From NCBI GenBank assembly GCA_031290985.1, contig JARLJW010000014.1, positions 186,001 through 250,000 on the forward strand: 64,000 bases of DNA, read 5' to 3'. Both the position numbers and the translations under genes were made by a program. The number at the start of each line of letters is the position of its first letter. The stretch's first letter is position 1. Source of the stretch: Verrucomicrobiia bacterium. GTDB taxonomy: Bacteria > Verrucomicrobiota > Verrucomicrobiia > Limisphaerales > UBA11358. The notes under the pieces were generated by a model, which saw only the letters and a program-made list of their open reading frames with translations, ran no database searches and had not been told where the DNA came from. Shown one piece after another: positions 54,530 to 63,747 of the stretch.

Positions 54530-55540
54530 TTACTTTTTCACATACCCGTTCGCCCGGAACCACGCGATCGCGTCCGCGAATGCCTGCTTCGGCGGCGTCT
54601 GCGGCAGGCCCAGCATCATGGTCGCCTTGGCCGGATTAAACCACATCTTGTACTTCGCCATCTTCACCCCGGCCAGCGGCGCGCGCGGCGGCTTGCCCGT
54701 CACCGCGGAAATCAGCTCGTTCGCCTCCGCCACACGCATCGCCAGCCAGTGTGGGACTTTGAATTTCGGCGCCGGGATGCCCGTGAGTTCCTGCAACACG
54801 GCCAGCGTCTGCCCCATCGTCCAGTTGCCCTCCGCGTTGCCCAAGATATAACGCTCCCCGTAGCGTCCGCGCTCCGCCGCCAGGATGTGCCCCAGCGCCA
54901 CGTCCCGCACATGCACCCAGTTCAAACCCGTCTCGATATATGCCGGCATCCGGCGGTTCAGATAATCCACGATCACCTGCCCCGTGGGCGTCGGCTTCAC
55001 ATCGCCCGGCCCGACCGGCGCGGACGGATTCACGATGATGATCGGCAGCGCCAGTTTGCGGAACAATTCATACGCCACCGCCTCCGCCTGAAATTTGGAT
55101 TTCTTGTAATCGTTGCTCAACTGTTCCGGCTCGATCACATCAATCTCCGTCGTCGGCGTCCACTTGCCGTTCACTTCCTTCGGCAGCCCGATGCAGCCCA
55201 CCGTGCTCGTATACACGATTTTTTTGCAGCCCACCTTGCCGGCCGCCTCCAGCACGTTGCGCGTGCCCTCGACATTCGCTTCATACATCGGCTTGTAATT
55301 GCGCAGCCACAGCGCGTAGCTCGCCGCCACGTGGAAACACCAGTCGCACCCCTCCATCTCGCGCACCAGCAATTGACGGTCCAGGATGTCGCCCGCCACC
55401 CGGTCATATTTCAGGCCCAGCAGCCCCCGCTCATCCGCGCCCGGACGCAGCAATGCCTTCACCCGGTGACCCCGTGCCGTAAGTTCGTGCACAAGGTTCG
55501 AGCCCACAAAGCCGGACGCGCCGGTGACAAAACATTTCAT
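54530..55540 (-). CDS. hpnA: NAD-dependent epimerase/dehydratase, hopanoid-associated type (HpnA-like)
   Basis: A 336-residue extended short-chain dehydrogenase. Nucleotide-binding motif TGASGFVGSNLVHEL, catalytic region YTSTVGCIG and YKKSK. The motifs VNPSAPVGPGDVKPTPTG and YILGNAEGNWTMGQ are typical of the hopanoid-associated sugar epimerase HpnA. No squalene-hopene cyclase or other hpn genes lie in this window, so the hopanoid link is by family only. A much longer frame on the same strand exists upstream but is antisense to mtnA. Monocistronic here. Confidence 0.85.
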   Translation of the reverse strand: MKCFVTGASGFVGSNLVHELTARGHRVKALLRPGADERGLLGLKYDRVAGDILDRQLLVREMEGCDWCFHVAASYALWLRNYKPMYEANVEGTRNVLEAAGKVGCKKIVYTSTVGCIGLPKEVNGKWTPTTEIDVIEPEQLSNDYKKSKFQAEAVAYELFRKLALPIIIVNPSAPVGPGDVKPTPTGQVIVDYLNRRMPAYIETGLNWVHVRDVALGHILAAERGRYGERYILGNAEGNWTMGQTLAVLQELTGIPAPKFKVPHWLAMRVAEANELISAVTGKPPRAPLAGVKMAKYKMWFNPAKATMMLGLPQTPPKQAFADAIAWFRANGYVKK

Positions 55541-55651
55541 ATGCGAAGACTTCTCCCACTGTGCGCCAACCCGCCCCGCACTTCCACAAAAAATTTTTTG
55601 CCCGCCGCTGCTTGACTTGAACCCTCCGCTTGGAAAAAATGACCCCGTCGT

Positions 55652-56068
55652 ATGTCGGAAAAAAGCAGCCCCAAGAAAAAGCCCAGCCGCACCAGCCAGC
55701 GCGAACTTGACACCAAGATCGAGTTCATGGCCGGCATCGTCCGCCGCGACCCCGATTACGTGGATGCCCTCCAGCTCCTCGGCGACCACTACACCCAGCG
55801 CGGCCTCTTCAACGAAGGCCTCAAGGTCGATGAACGCCTCGCCCGCCTCGAGCCGCAGAACCCGCTCGTCTTTTACAATCTCGCCTGCAGCTACTCGCTC
55901 ACCGACCAGTTCGAGCGCGCCCTGCTCGCGCTCGAAAAAGCCCTCATCCTCGGCTACCGCGATTTCACCTGGCTCGCCAAGGATCCCGACCTCAAAAAAC
56001 TCCGCGCCCACCCCGCCTACCGCGAACTCCGCGCCAAGATCGCCGAGCTGAAAAAGAAGTCCCGCTGA
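55652..56068 (+). CDS. TPR-repeat protein
   Basis: A 138-residue cytoplasmic protein: a basic N-terminus (SEKSSPKKKPSRTSQRELDT), then two to three TPR units (DYVDALQLLGDHYTQRGLFN, NPLVFYNLACSYSLTDQFER, ALLALEKALILGYRDF) and a C-terminal segment typical of TPR-end motifs (LAKDPDLKKLRAHPAY). It is a protein-protein interaction adaptor of unknown partner, divergent from hpnA. Confidence 0.8.
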   Translation: MSEKSSPKKKPSRTSQRELDTKIEFMAGIVRRDPDYVDALQLLGDHYTQRGLFNEGLKVDERLARLEPQNPLVFYNLACSYSLTDQFERALLALEKALILGYRDFTWLAKDPDLKKLRAHPAYRELRAKIAELKKKSR

Positions 56069-56203
56069 GCCGGAACGGCACCGTCCAGAACTCAACGCGA
56101 AAATGCCAAGCCACCCGGCCGCACCCTGTTCTTCGAAAGAACCGCAACGAGAATTGATCAAAGAACCAGCAAACTGCGGAACGCGACTGCCTGAGCATCC
56201 GGT

Positions 56204-56242
56204 CCCCTCGCCCCTCGGAGGGGAGAGGGCTAGGGTGAGGGG
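56204..56242 (-). repeat. Dispersed CCCTCACCC-type repeat, copy 2
   Basis: Inverted copy of the element at 8055-8092; the two differ at about two positions and one end base. It contains a CCCCTC/GAGGGG hairpin and lies 60 bp before the mtnA start. Confidence 0.75.
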
Positions 56243-56302
56243 TGCCCGGTCCTTGAATAATTGCCCCTTTACGTTAAAAGCCTCCCACCTCGGCCCCAAC
56301 CT

Positions 56303-57406
56303 ATGAACGTCACCCTCCGCGGTCGCACCGAACATTTTCGCACCGTCGCCTTCGACGCCCTGAACAATTCCGTCCGCCTCATCGAGCAACGCCTGCTGCC
56401 CCACGAATTCCAGATCGTCAGCACCCCGGATTATCGCGCCACCGCCGCCGCCATCACTGACATGGTCGTGCGCGGCGCCGGCGCCATCGGTGCCACCGCC
56501 GCCTACGGCCTCGCCCAGGGCGCGCGCGTCTTTCGCGGCTCCGACCTCAAAAAATTCTCCAAGCACGTCGACCTCGTTTTCAAAACCCTTGCCGACGCGC
56601 GCCCCACCGCCGTTGACCCCGTCAACGCCATGATCGACGTCCGCCGCCACATGGCCCGCGGCGAAACCGTCGCCGAACAGCAGGCCCTCGCCCTCGCCGC
56701 CGCCGAGGAATTCGCCAACGAAGACGCCCACCACTGCGCCGAGATCGGCCGGCACGGCGCGAAACTCATCCGCAACGGCATGACGGTCCTTACCCACTGC
56801 AACGCCGGCTGGCTCGCCTTCGTCGATGTCGGCAGCGCCACCGCCCCCCTCTATGCCGCGCAGGCCCAGGGCAAAAAATTTCACGTCTTCTGCGACGAAA
56901 CCCGTCCGCGCTCCCAGGGTGCCACCCTCACCGCGTGGGAACTCGCCCAGCAAAAAGTCAGTCACCAGATCATCGCCGACAACGCCGCCGGCCACCTCAT
57001 GCAACGCGGCGAGATCGACCTCGTCATCGTCGGCAGCGACCGCGTCCTTGGCCGCACTGGCGAAGTCGCCAACAAGATCGGCACCTACACCAAGGCCGTC
57101 CTCGCCGCGCGCCACAAAATCCCGTTCTACGCCGCCATCCCCTGCTCCACCATTGATTGGAACCTCAAACGCGGCCGCGCCATCCCCATCGAAGAACGGC
57201 ACGAATCCGAAGTCCTCGGCGCCTGGGGCGTCACCCAAACCGGCCAGCGCGAATACATCCGCGTCGCCAACCCCACCAGCGGCGCGCGCAACCCCGGCTT
57301 CGACGTCACCCCCGCCGAACTCATCACCGGCATCATCACCCCCGCCGGCATCTTCAAACCCAGGACCCTCTGGCAAAACCGCCACCGCCTCGGCTACAAA
57401 ATCTGA
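56303..57406 (+). CDS. mtnA: S-methyl-5-thioribose-1-phosphate isomerase
   Basis: A 367-residue member of the eIF2B-like/MtnA family. Motifs: DMVVRGAGAIGATAAYGLAQ, the catalytic Cys in LTHCNAGWLA, and the catalytic Asp in VGSDRVLGRTGEVANKIGT; also KIPFYAAIPCSTID. MtnA converts methylthioribose-1-phosphate to the ribulose form in methionine salvage. No other mtn genes are adjacent. The ATG at 56303 (MNVTLRG) is taken; a longer in-frame start is unconserved. A dispersed repeat lies in its leader. Confidence 0.94.
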   Translation: MNVTLRGRTEHFRTVAFDALNNSVRLIEQRLLPHEFQIVSTPDYRATAAAITDMVVRGAGAIGATAAYGLAQGARVFRGSDLKKFSKHVDLVFKTLADARPTAVDPVNAMIDVRRHMARGETVAEQQALALAAAEEFANEDAHHCAEIGRHGAKLIRNGMTVLTHCNAGWLAFVDVGSATAPLYAAQAQGKKFHVFCDETRPRSQGATLTAWELAQQKVSHQIIADNAAGHLMQRGEIDLVIVGSDRVLGRTGEVANKIGTYTKAVLAARHKIPFYAAIPCSTIDWNLKRGRAIPIEERHESEVLGAWGVTQTGQREYIRVANPTSGARNPGFDVTPAELITGIITPAGIFKPRTLWQNRHRLGYKI

Positions 57407-58558
57407 CGCCACCCGCCGATCCGCGACCATCCAACGTGGACAACCTCGCGCTGCGACTGGGTGACCTGTCCGGCAAGAACACTGCGCAGCCGTCACTTTG
57501 AGGCCTGGCCCGCCCTTCGCTGCCCGCACCTCCATCGTGCCCCGACCTTCCTCCCGTGCTTCCAAAATTCCAGGGTTTGACGGCCCTTGACGAGGCTTGA
57601 CCGCCCTTGCGCAAAGACCGTTGGCAGAGGCCGATCGTCCTCGTCCTCGAATGCACGATTCAGGCTTCTGGTTCCTGTATCCATTCATGATTTAATTTTT
57701 TGGTTGGATTTGGTTGGATTTACTTGGATTCCCAATGTTTTCGGCCCTATCTGTGTTCATCCGTAGTTGTCCATGCGGTATTACAAAATACCGGCCCTTC
57801 GACATTGGGCGTTGAATGTTGAATGTTGAATGTTTTCCTCTTTTCGCCTTTTCGCTTGGTTTTGTCCCTCCTCGGTTTTCATTCGTGTTCATCAGTGATT
57901 ATCCGTGTGATTTACCTAAGCGCCATAAGGTGATCGAGGTTGGCGCATTCGGGCTTCGGCATTCGGATTTAGTTCGGATTTCGGATTTCGGCCTTCGGTT
58001 TTTATCCGTGCCCATCCGTGGTTAAATTTCATAATTTTTTAAAAATTCTAGGGTCTGACAAAGCCTGACAAAGCCTGACGACCCTTGATTCCCAAGGCCT
58101 TGCATGGTCGCCCGTGCGGCTCGCACCCGTACGCAAGTACCCACTGCCTCCATAGCATCTGCCAGTCTGGCACGGCACCCAATCGTCCGCGTACGCCTTG
58201 GAAACTTGGACGCTTGGAGGTTGGTCCTTGGAGCTTTTCTTCATTCGTGCTTCGTCATTCATCAAGGCATAACTCTACCCCAGCCGGTTGGACAAAGGCT
58301 GTCCAACCCTCCCGCTTGATTCTTGGCCTTTTTCACATTTTCCATTTTTTAATTTTGAATTTCTCCTCACTCTAGCACCGCCAAACAATTCCTTCTTTCC
58401 GAATAGATTCCGATTTATTCCGACTTCTTTCCGACCCGCTCGACGCCCGTTTTACCCGCTAAATTCCGCAAATTCACACGAATGCCCGCTGTTTCCCCTC
58501 TCGCCCCATTCAGGACGGGCTAAAAACACTCGTTGCCGTCGTGTACCCAGAACTCCCT
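57407..58558. other. 1.15-kb intergenic region built of several repeat families
   Basis: No credible gene. In order it holds: a degenerate relative of composite-repeat block 4 (57563-57609, GTCAAG/CCCTGGAATTTT on the minus strand); tandem TTGGTTGGATT units (57699-57733); CCACGGATGG-family half-sites (57747-57772, 58003-58024); TGTTGAA tandem units (57806-57834); TTCGGATTTCGG units (57964-57998); and composite repeat copy B (58041-58435). Confidence 0.65.
58041..58435 (-). repeat. Composite dispersed repeat, copy B
   Basis: Inverted relative to copy A (13021-13410). Blocks: 58392-58435 (GTCGGAAAGAAGTCGG type), an AT-rich block, the palindrome block 58284-58304, and the CATGCAAGGCC...CCTAGAATTTTT block 58041-58106. 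Distances between blocks are 87 and 177 nt, against 86 and 173 nt in copy A. The 177-nt segment is unrelated to the one in copy A; it contains CTCCAAGGACCAACCTCCAA and GTACGCGGACGATTGGG strings. No gene adjoins its block-4 end. Confidence 0.85.
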
Positions 58559-58777
58559 TCACCGTGGCAACAACAACATCAGAATCATGGACGCCGCCGT
58601 GATCGGCCAGCACACGTATAATTTGAATTTGTCGTAAGGCGGCAAAAAACAGAAAATCAGCGCCAGCAAGAACAAGGCTGCAACCACATCGCCAAAAGCA
58701 CCGGCAAAGGGAGTTTGCGGGAATGTCACGCAGCCGAAACAAACAAGGATGTTTATTGAATCAAGGATTAGCACCAT
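58559..58777 (-). CDS. Small membrane protein, unknown function
   Basis: A 72-residue frame with three hydrophobic segments: SINILVCFGC, GDVVAALFLLALIFCFLP and VCWPITAASMILMLLLP. No family recognised. The AT-rich upstream region (58778-58868) could carry a promoter. It may be the remnant of a longer gene; support is hydrophobic pattern and an ATG start only. Confidence 0.45.
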   Translation of the reverse strand: MVLILDSINILVCFGCVTFPQTPFAGAFGDVVAALFLLALIFCFLPPYDKFKLYVCWPITAASMILMLLLPR

Positions 58778-58868
58778 TCGCGAAGCGGAAACCCCCGTCG
58801 TTTAAATTTAAAATCATCCGGAACTTTCATTCCAGCCTTATAGAGCGGTTAAAGTAAAACCATGCTTT

Positions 58869-59624
58869 TCACTTCACCGTGTTGTTCAACGGCGCCAGCC
58901 CCTGGATGCGCACCTCCAGTTTGTCCCCGCTCTGGATGGGACCGACCCCGCTGGGCGTACCCGTGAGAATCACATCGCCCGGCAGCAACGTCATGTTCGT
59001 GGACACGAAACTGACAATTTCCGCCGGCTTGAAGATGAGCTGGCTCGTGTTCGAGTTCTGGCGGAGCTGGCCGTTTTGGAACTGCTGGATGTTCAGATGA
59101 TTCGGGTCGATCTGCGTTTCCACGTACGGCCCCAGCGGCGTGAAGGTGTCGAACGATTTGCAACGCGCCCACTGCGACTCGCTTTTCTGGATCGTCCGGT
59201 CGCTGATGTCCTGCGCGGCCGTGTAGCCGAAAATATAGCGCGACGCCTGCGTCGCCGTCACGTTCCGGATCTTCCGGCCGATGACGATGGCCAGTTCCGC
59301 CTCAAAATCCGTGCGATGCTCCCGGAAAGGGATTTCAATCTTCCCGCCGTCCGGCAGCAGCGAGGTCGTGGCTTTGAACCAGATCAGCGGCTCCTTCGGC
59401 AATTCCCGGTTCATTTCGCGCGCATGGTCGCGATAATTGATGCCCACCGCGATGATCTTCGTCGGCATCACCGGCACCAGCGTTTTCACGCCCTTGCGCG
59501 GCAGGGATTTGCGGTCGAATGAGGGCGAGCCAAAGACATCCCCCCGTAAACGGAACAGTTCGCCGTCCACGACCTTGGCGTAAAAAATTTCTTCGTCCTT
59601 TTGAAAACGTCCAATGGCTGCCAT
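58869..59624 (-). CDS. Fumarylacetoacetate hydrolase (FAH) family protein
   Basis: A 251-residue FAH-fold enzyme. Typical motifs: AVGINYRDHAREM, PLIWFKATTSL, TDFEAELAIVIGRKIRN (metal-binding Glu residues), GYTAAQDISDRTIQ, and LLPGDVILTGTPSGVGPI. Members hydrolyse or decarboxylate acylpyruvates and 2-oxo acids with a divalent cation; the exact substrate is unknown and no aromatic-degradation genes are nearby. Divergent from the small gene at 59782. Confidence 0.9.
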   Translation of the reverse strand: MAAIGRFQKDEEIFYAKVVDGELFRLRGDVFGSPSFDRKSLPRKGVKTLVPVMPTKIIAVGINYRDHAREMNRELPKEPLIWFKATTSLLPDGGKIEIPFREHRTDFEAELAIVIGRKIRNVTATQASRYIFGYTAAQDISDRTIQKSESQWARCKSFDTFTPLGPYVETQIDPNHLNIQQFQNGQLRQNSNTSQLIFKPAEIVSFVSTNMTLLPGDVILTGTPSGVGPIQSGDKLEVRIQGLAPLNNTVK

Positions 59625-59781
59625 AAACGCCGGCCAGCCTAGAACCGCCCTCCACCCACCGCAAGACTAAAGCCGCCAGACTAAAGCCGCCAAAAATGGC
59701 CACGCCACAACGCTGGTCCGGCCAGGTTTGCTTCATCCCCGCGCACTTGCTGAAACGACGTTTTACGATTATATTCCGGTG

Positions 59782-59913
59782 GTGAGTTACCTGACGAAAC
59801 AGGAAGTTTATGTGATCTGTATCGTTTTAGGTTTGTTGGCGACCGGCTGGTGTGTGAAAACCTATCGCAGTACACATCCCGCCGCCGCCCCGGTTCAGTC
59901 GGCCAGACCCTGA
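59782..59913 (+). CDS. Small membrane-anchored protein, unknown function
   Basis: A 43-residue protein beginning with GTG (VSYLTKQEVYVICIVLGLLA) with a single transmembrane helix (about residues 8-22) and a short Pro/Ala tail. Short proteins starting with this kind of SYLTKQE sequence recur before Minf_1886 genes in my memory of verrucomicrobial genomes; I cannot confirm it. Its stop codon is 1 bp before the next start. A second GTG at 59779 is an alternative start. Confidence 0.5.
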   Translation: MSYLTKQEVYVICIVLGLLATGWCVKTYRSTHPAAAPVQSARP

Positions 59914-59914
59914 T

Positions 59915-60349
59915 ATGCAAGAAGTCAATTTCGACGAAGTGCTGGATCAAATCCTGGCGCGCAACCCCGCTTACGCGCGGGATTCGTACCATTTTATCCG
60001 CGAGGCGCTCGACTTCACCCAAAAGCTCATCAGCAAGGAAAACAAGGGCAAGGTGCGCCACGTCACCCCGGCGGAACTCCTCGACGGCATCCGCCAGCAC
60101 GCGCTCCAGCAATTCGGCCCCATGGCCGTGACCGTCTTTGAGGAATGGGGCATCCACCAATGCAAGGATTTTGGCGAGATGGTTTTCATCATGATCGAAA
60201 GCGGCCTGCTGGCGAAAACCGAGAAGGATTCGCGCGACGATTTTCAAGACGGCTACGATTTCACCGAGGCGTTCGCCAAACCCTTCTGGCCGGAAAGCAA
60301 GCTGAAGGCGGAAAAGAAAAAAGCCGCCAAACCGGCCGGCGCGTCTTGA
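59915..60349 (+). CDS. Minf_1886-family conserved protein
   Basis: A 144-residue cytoplasmic protein: FDEVLDQILARNPAYARDSY, HFIREALDFTQKLI, HVTPAELLDGIRQHALQQFG and VFEEWGIHQCKDFGEMVFIM match the family named after a Methylacidiphilum infernorum protein, found in Verrucomicrobiota and Planctomycetes, function unknown. The C-terminus is a Lys/Ala tail. It is convergent with rpoN, separated by a large hairpin repeat. Confidence 0.82.
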   Translation: MQEVNFDEVLDQILARNPAYARDSYHFIREALDFTQKLISKENKGKVRHVTPAELLDGIRQHALQQFGPMAVTVFEEWGIHQCKDFGEMVFIMIESGLLAKTEKDSRDDFQDGYDFTEAFAKPFWPESKLKAEKKKAAKPAGAS

Positions 60350-60361
60350 CCCCGTTGGGTT

Positions 60362-60432
60362 GTTTGGAGTTCCGCCTTTAGGCGGTTCGGACCGGGCAAC
60401 ACCTCAGACCGCCTGAAGGCGGAACTCCAAAC
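60362..60432. repeat. Inverted repeat with 25-bp arms between Minf_1886 gene and rpoN
   Basis: GTTTGGAGTTCCGCCTTTAG plus GCGGT (60362-60386) pairs with 60408-60432, 24 of 25 positions, across a 21-bp loop. Inner GCCTTTAGGC is itself near-palindromic. Between two convergent genes it could act as a bidirectional terminator or REP-like element. Confidence 0.8.
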
Positions 60433-60466
60433 TCAAAGTCGTGACCGGCCGCACAGCGGAACAGGT

Positions 60467-61969
60467 TCAATAAACCTTCCGCAGATTCGACGGCAGGATG
60501 CCCAGCTCATCGCGATACTTCGCGACCGTGCGGCGCGCAATGGTGATGCCCTTGTCGGTAAGCATCTTCACCACTTCCTGATCGGACAACGGCTTCGAGG
60601 TGTTCTCGTTCTTGAAGATTTCCGCGATCATGTCCTTCACGCTCGTGTTGGACACGTCCTGGCCGCTGGTGCTTTGCAGGCCGGCGGTGAAGAAAAATTT
60701 CATCTCGTACACCCCCTGCGGCGTCTCGATGTATTTGCCGGAAACCGCGCGGCTCACGGTCGTTTCGTGGACCCCCACGACTTCCGCGACCTGCGCCATC
60801 GTCATCGGCTTGAGAAAAGCCACGCCCTTGTCCATGAACTCCCGCTGGCGTTTCACGATCTCGCGCCCGATGTTGCAGATCGTCGTCTGCCGCTGATGCA
60901 GGCTCTTGATGAGAAACTTCCCGGCGCGGATTTTTTCGCGGATGTAATTCTTCACCTCGGCGTTGTTCTCGCCGGCGGACATCAGGTCCTTGTAGACATT
61001 GCTGATGCGGAGATGCGGTATCTGCTCGTCATTCGTGGTGACCGTGTAGTCCTCCCCGTTCTTCACCACAAAAACTTCCGGGGCCACATACTGCTCCACA
61101 TTGGAAAGAAAGGCGCGTCCCGGCCGCGGATCCAGCCGCCCGATGCGGGCCAGCGCCTCCTGCACGTCGTCCAGCGACTGGTTCGTGCCGCGCGCGATTT
61201 CCGGGATGCGGCGCTTGCCGAGCGCGTCCATGAAATCACGGATGATGCGGTACTCCAAGGTCTCGTCCAATTTCGCGCGCTCGAGCTGCAGCATCAGGCA
61301 TTCCCGCAAATCCCGCGCCCCAACCCCGGCCGGTTCAAAACCTTGGATGACCTTAAGCACTTTGGAAATCGTATCCAGCGGCAGGCTGGTGGAGGCGGCC
61401 AGTTCCTCCAAGGTCACGTTCAGGTAACCGTAATCATCGATGTTGCCGATCAGCAGTTCGGCGATGCCCTGCTCTTCACCGCTCAAATCCGTGTCGCGCA
61501 CCTGCTCGACCAGATGCTGCGCCAGCGACGTCTCCGAGGTGAGCGAGTCGAACATGAACTGCCGCTTCTCCTCGTCCTCCGTGGTGGAACGGATCGGCGA
61601 GCTGGCCTGCGAAAAATTGTCGCGCCAGTCCTGGTCCAGTTGCACCAGTTTGTCGAACTCCGCTTGAAAATCGTCCGCCGGCTCGGCGGCTTCCTTGTCC
61701 GTCGAGGTGTCCGGCGTGTCAAACTTCACATCTTCCGGGGGTTCGGCCAGGTCGGGGGCGGCTACTTCGCCCTCTTCCGAGGTCTTCTCGCGCAGGTCCG
61801 CATCCGAATCCATCACTTCTTCCAGGACCGGATTCTGCTCCATCTCCGCCGCCACGAGCGCCTTCAACTCCAGCGTCGGGGCCTGGAGCAAAGCGAGCGA
61901 CTGCTGCAGTTGCGGTGCGAGCACCAGCGACTGCGACAGACGTTGTGACAATTGCATTCCGAATGCCAT
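60467..61969 (-). CDS. rpoN: RNA polymerase sigma-54 factor
   Basis: A 500-residue RpoN. Region I is Gln/Leu-rich (MQLSQRLSQSLVLAPQLQQS), region II is acidic (about 55-120), and region III carries the core-binding and DNA-binding domains, with GVHETTVSRAVSGKYIETPQ (HTH) and the RpoN box ARRTVAKYRDELGI. It needs AAA+ activators, none of which lies in this window. It is divergent from hpf, a neighbour pair seen in many bacteria. Several candidate -24/-12 sites are listed in this window. Confidence 0.97.
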   Translation of the reverse strand: MAFGMQLSQRLSQSLVLAPQLQQSLALLQAPTLELKALVAAEMEQNPVLEEVMDSDADLREKTSEEGEVAAPDLAEPPEDVKFDTPDTSTDKEAAEPADDFQAEFDKLVQLDQDWRDNFSQASSPIRSTTEDEEKRQFMFDSLTSETSLAQHLVEQVRDTDLSGEEQGIAELLIGNIDDYGYLNVTLEELAASTSLPLDTISKVLKVIQGFEPAGVGARDLRECLMLQLERAKLDETLEYRIIRDFMDALGKRRIPEIARGTNQSLDDVQEALARIGRLDPRPGRAFLSNVEQYVAPEVFVVKNGEDYTVTTNDEQIPHLRISNVYKDLMSAGENNAEVKNYIREKIRAGKFLIKSLHQRQTTICNIGREIVKRQREFMDKGVAFLKPMTMAQVAEVVGVHETTVSRAVSGKYIETPQGVYEMKFFFTAGLQSTSGQDVSNTSVKDMIAEIFKNENTSKPLSDQEVVKMLTDKGITIARRTVAKYRDELGILPSNLRKVY

Positions 61970-62091
61970 TCGAGCAAAAGATAACGAAATTTTGCGGAAT
62001 CACAAGCAGGTTCTTGGCACGAATCCCGCTTTGCCGTTTTTCCCCCGAACTAAAACTGGATTTTTTGTCATTTCAGTAGCATCCTTTTTTC

Positions 62092-62445
62092 ATGAAACTG
62101 ATTCTCTCCACGCACAATGTGACGCTTACCAAAGCCATCGAAGATCACGTCCTCGCCCGGCTCGACAAGCTGGAGCATCTTGACCGCTGGACCGTGGACG
62201 CCCGTGTGACCCTTGAACACGACAAGACCAAGGTGCCGGAAAGACAGTTTAGCTGCTCCATGCGCATCACCATGCGCGGCCCCGACCTCTTCGCCGAAGA
62301 CCGCGAAAGCGATCTTTACGCCGCCATCGACCGGGTCACCAAGAAAATCGAACAGCAGATCCGCAAGCGCCACAGCAAGCGCAAAGCCACCAAGCACAAG
62401 ATCGGCGCCCGGACCAAGCTTACGCGCCAGGACACCACCGCGTGA
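62092..62445 (+). CDS. hpf: Ribosome hibernation promoting factor (short form)
   Basis: A 117-residue HPF/YfiA-like protein: MKLILSTHNVTLTKAIEDHV, RLDKLEHLDRWTVDARVTLE and ESDLYAAIDRVTKKIEQQI. It binds the 30S decoding region and stabilises inactive 70S/100S ribosomes in stationary phase. It lacks the C-terminal dimerisation domain of long HPF; the tail is basic (KRHSKRKATKHK). It overlaps the amidohydrolase by 4 bp. Confidence 0.93.
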   Translation: MKLILSTHNVTLTKAIEDHVLARLDKLEHLDRWTVDARVTLEHDKTKVPERQFSCSMRITMRGPDLFAEDRESDLYAAIDRVTKKIEQQIRKRHSKRKATKHKIGARTKLTRQDTTA

Positions 62446-63692
62446 TGATCCTGCGGGCCAGCTTCATTTTTCCCGTCTCCGCGCCGCCCATCGAGGACGG
62501 CGCGGTTTTAATTGAGGGCAATAAGATTCGTGCCGTCACGCCCTGGAAAAATCTCCGTCCGTCCGGGTCCGAGAAGATCACCGACCTCGGTAATGCCATC
62601 CTGCTGCCCGGCCTCGTCAACGCCCACTGCCATCTGGACTACACCGACATGGCCGGTGAGCTGCCGCCGCCCCGGACGTTTACCGACTGGATCGCCGCCA
62701 TCACCGCCTACAAGGCCGGTTGGAGCTATTCCGACTACGCCCGTTCCTGGCTGCGCGGAGCGCATCAACTTCTGAAAACCGGCACCACCACCGTTGCCGA
62801 CATCGAGGCCATGCCCGACCTCCTGCCCGAAGTCTGGGACGCCACGCCGCTGCGGATCTTCTCCTTCCTCGAAATGACCGGCATCAAATCCCGCCGGCCG
62901 CCGGGGGAAGTGTTACGCGAGGCCGTCCAAAAAATCGATTCGCTCCGCCATCCGCGTCATCGCGCCATGCTTTCACCGCACGCGCCCTACTCCACCCGGG
63001 CCGAATTGCTGCGGCTCACGGCCGAAACCGCGCGCCGCCGCAACTGGCGCGTCAGCACCCACATCGCCGAGTCCGAACAGGAATTCGACATGTTCCAGAA
63101 CGCCGGTGGCGCCATGCACAACTGGCTGAAACGGAACGAACGTGACAATTCGGATTGCGGCCTCGGCTCGCCCGTCGCCCATTTCGCCCGCTGCCAGTTG
63201 CTCGGCGAAAACGTCCTTGCCGCGCACGTCAACTACCTCGCGCGCGGCGATGCCACGTTGCTTGCCCGCAGCCGCACCCATGTCGTCCACTGCCCCCGCA
63301 GCCACGACTACTTCAAGCACACAAAATTTGAATGCGAACGTCTCGCCAACGCCGGCGTGAACCTCTGCCTGGGCACGGACAGCCTGGCCACGACGCGCAA
63401 GCTCGGAAAACAAAAGCCGGAGCTGGATATGTTCGCCGAGATGCGCCTCTTCGCCGACCGCGAGAAATCCGCCGCCCCGGAGCAAATCCTGCGGATGGCC
63501 ACCGTCAATGGCGCGCGCGCCCTGGGCCTCGCTGGCAAGATCGGCGAACTTTCCCGGAGCAGTTTTGCCGACCTCATCGTCCTGCCCGCTCCGGGAAAAT
63601 CGAAGGACCTCGCCGCCGCCATCCTCGCCCATGCCGGCAACGTCTCCGCCAGCATGATCGATGGCCGCTGGGCCATTCCGCCCCGGCTTTGA
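62442..63692 (+). CDS. Amidohydrolase family protein (deaminase/chlorohydrolase type)
   Basis: A 416-residue TIM-barrel enzyme. Metal ligands: NAHCHLDYTD (HxH, about residues 62-71), THIAESEQEFDM (His), and LGTDSLATTRKL (Asp); LSPHAPYS is also conserved. This is the cytosine/guanine/adenosine deaminase-like and aminodeoxyfutalosine deaminase-like (MqnX) group; with no other menaquinone genes here the substrate cannot be fixed. ATGA overlap with hpf suggests coupled translation. Confidence 0.88.
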   Translation: MMILRASFIFPVSAPPIEDGAVLIEGNKIRAVTPWKNLRPSGSEKITDLGNAILLPGLVNAHCHLDYTDMAGELPPPRTFTDWIAAITAYKAGWSYSDYARSWLRGAHQLLKTGTTTVADIEAMPDLLPEVWDATPLRIFSFLEMTGIKSRRPPGEVLREAVQKIDSLRHPRHRAMLSPHAPYSTRAELLRLTAETARRRNWRVSTHIAESEQEFDMFQNAGGAMHNWLKRNERDNSDCGLGSPVAHFARCQLLGENVLAAHVNYLARGDATLLARSRTHVVHCPRSHDYFKHTKFECERLANAGVNLCLGTDSLATTRKLGKQKPELDMFAEMRLFADREKSAAPEQILRMATVNGARALGLAGKIGELSRSSFADLIVLPAPGKSKDLAAAILAHAGNVSASMIDGRWAIPPRL

Positions 63693-63747
63693 ACGCATCG
63701 CGGCGGCTTTTCTTCCGACCGCTTCTGTGTTTACCTGTGTTTGAACA

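Noticed and set aside
54530-57688. A 1052-residue minus-strand frame upstream-extending the epimerase gene
   Set aside because: Only the last 336 residues are epimerase; the rest is antisense to the TPR and mtnA genes, with Gly/Ala/Asp-rich shadow composition.
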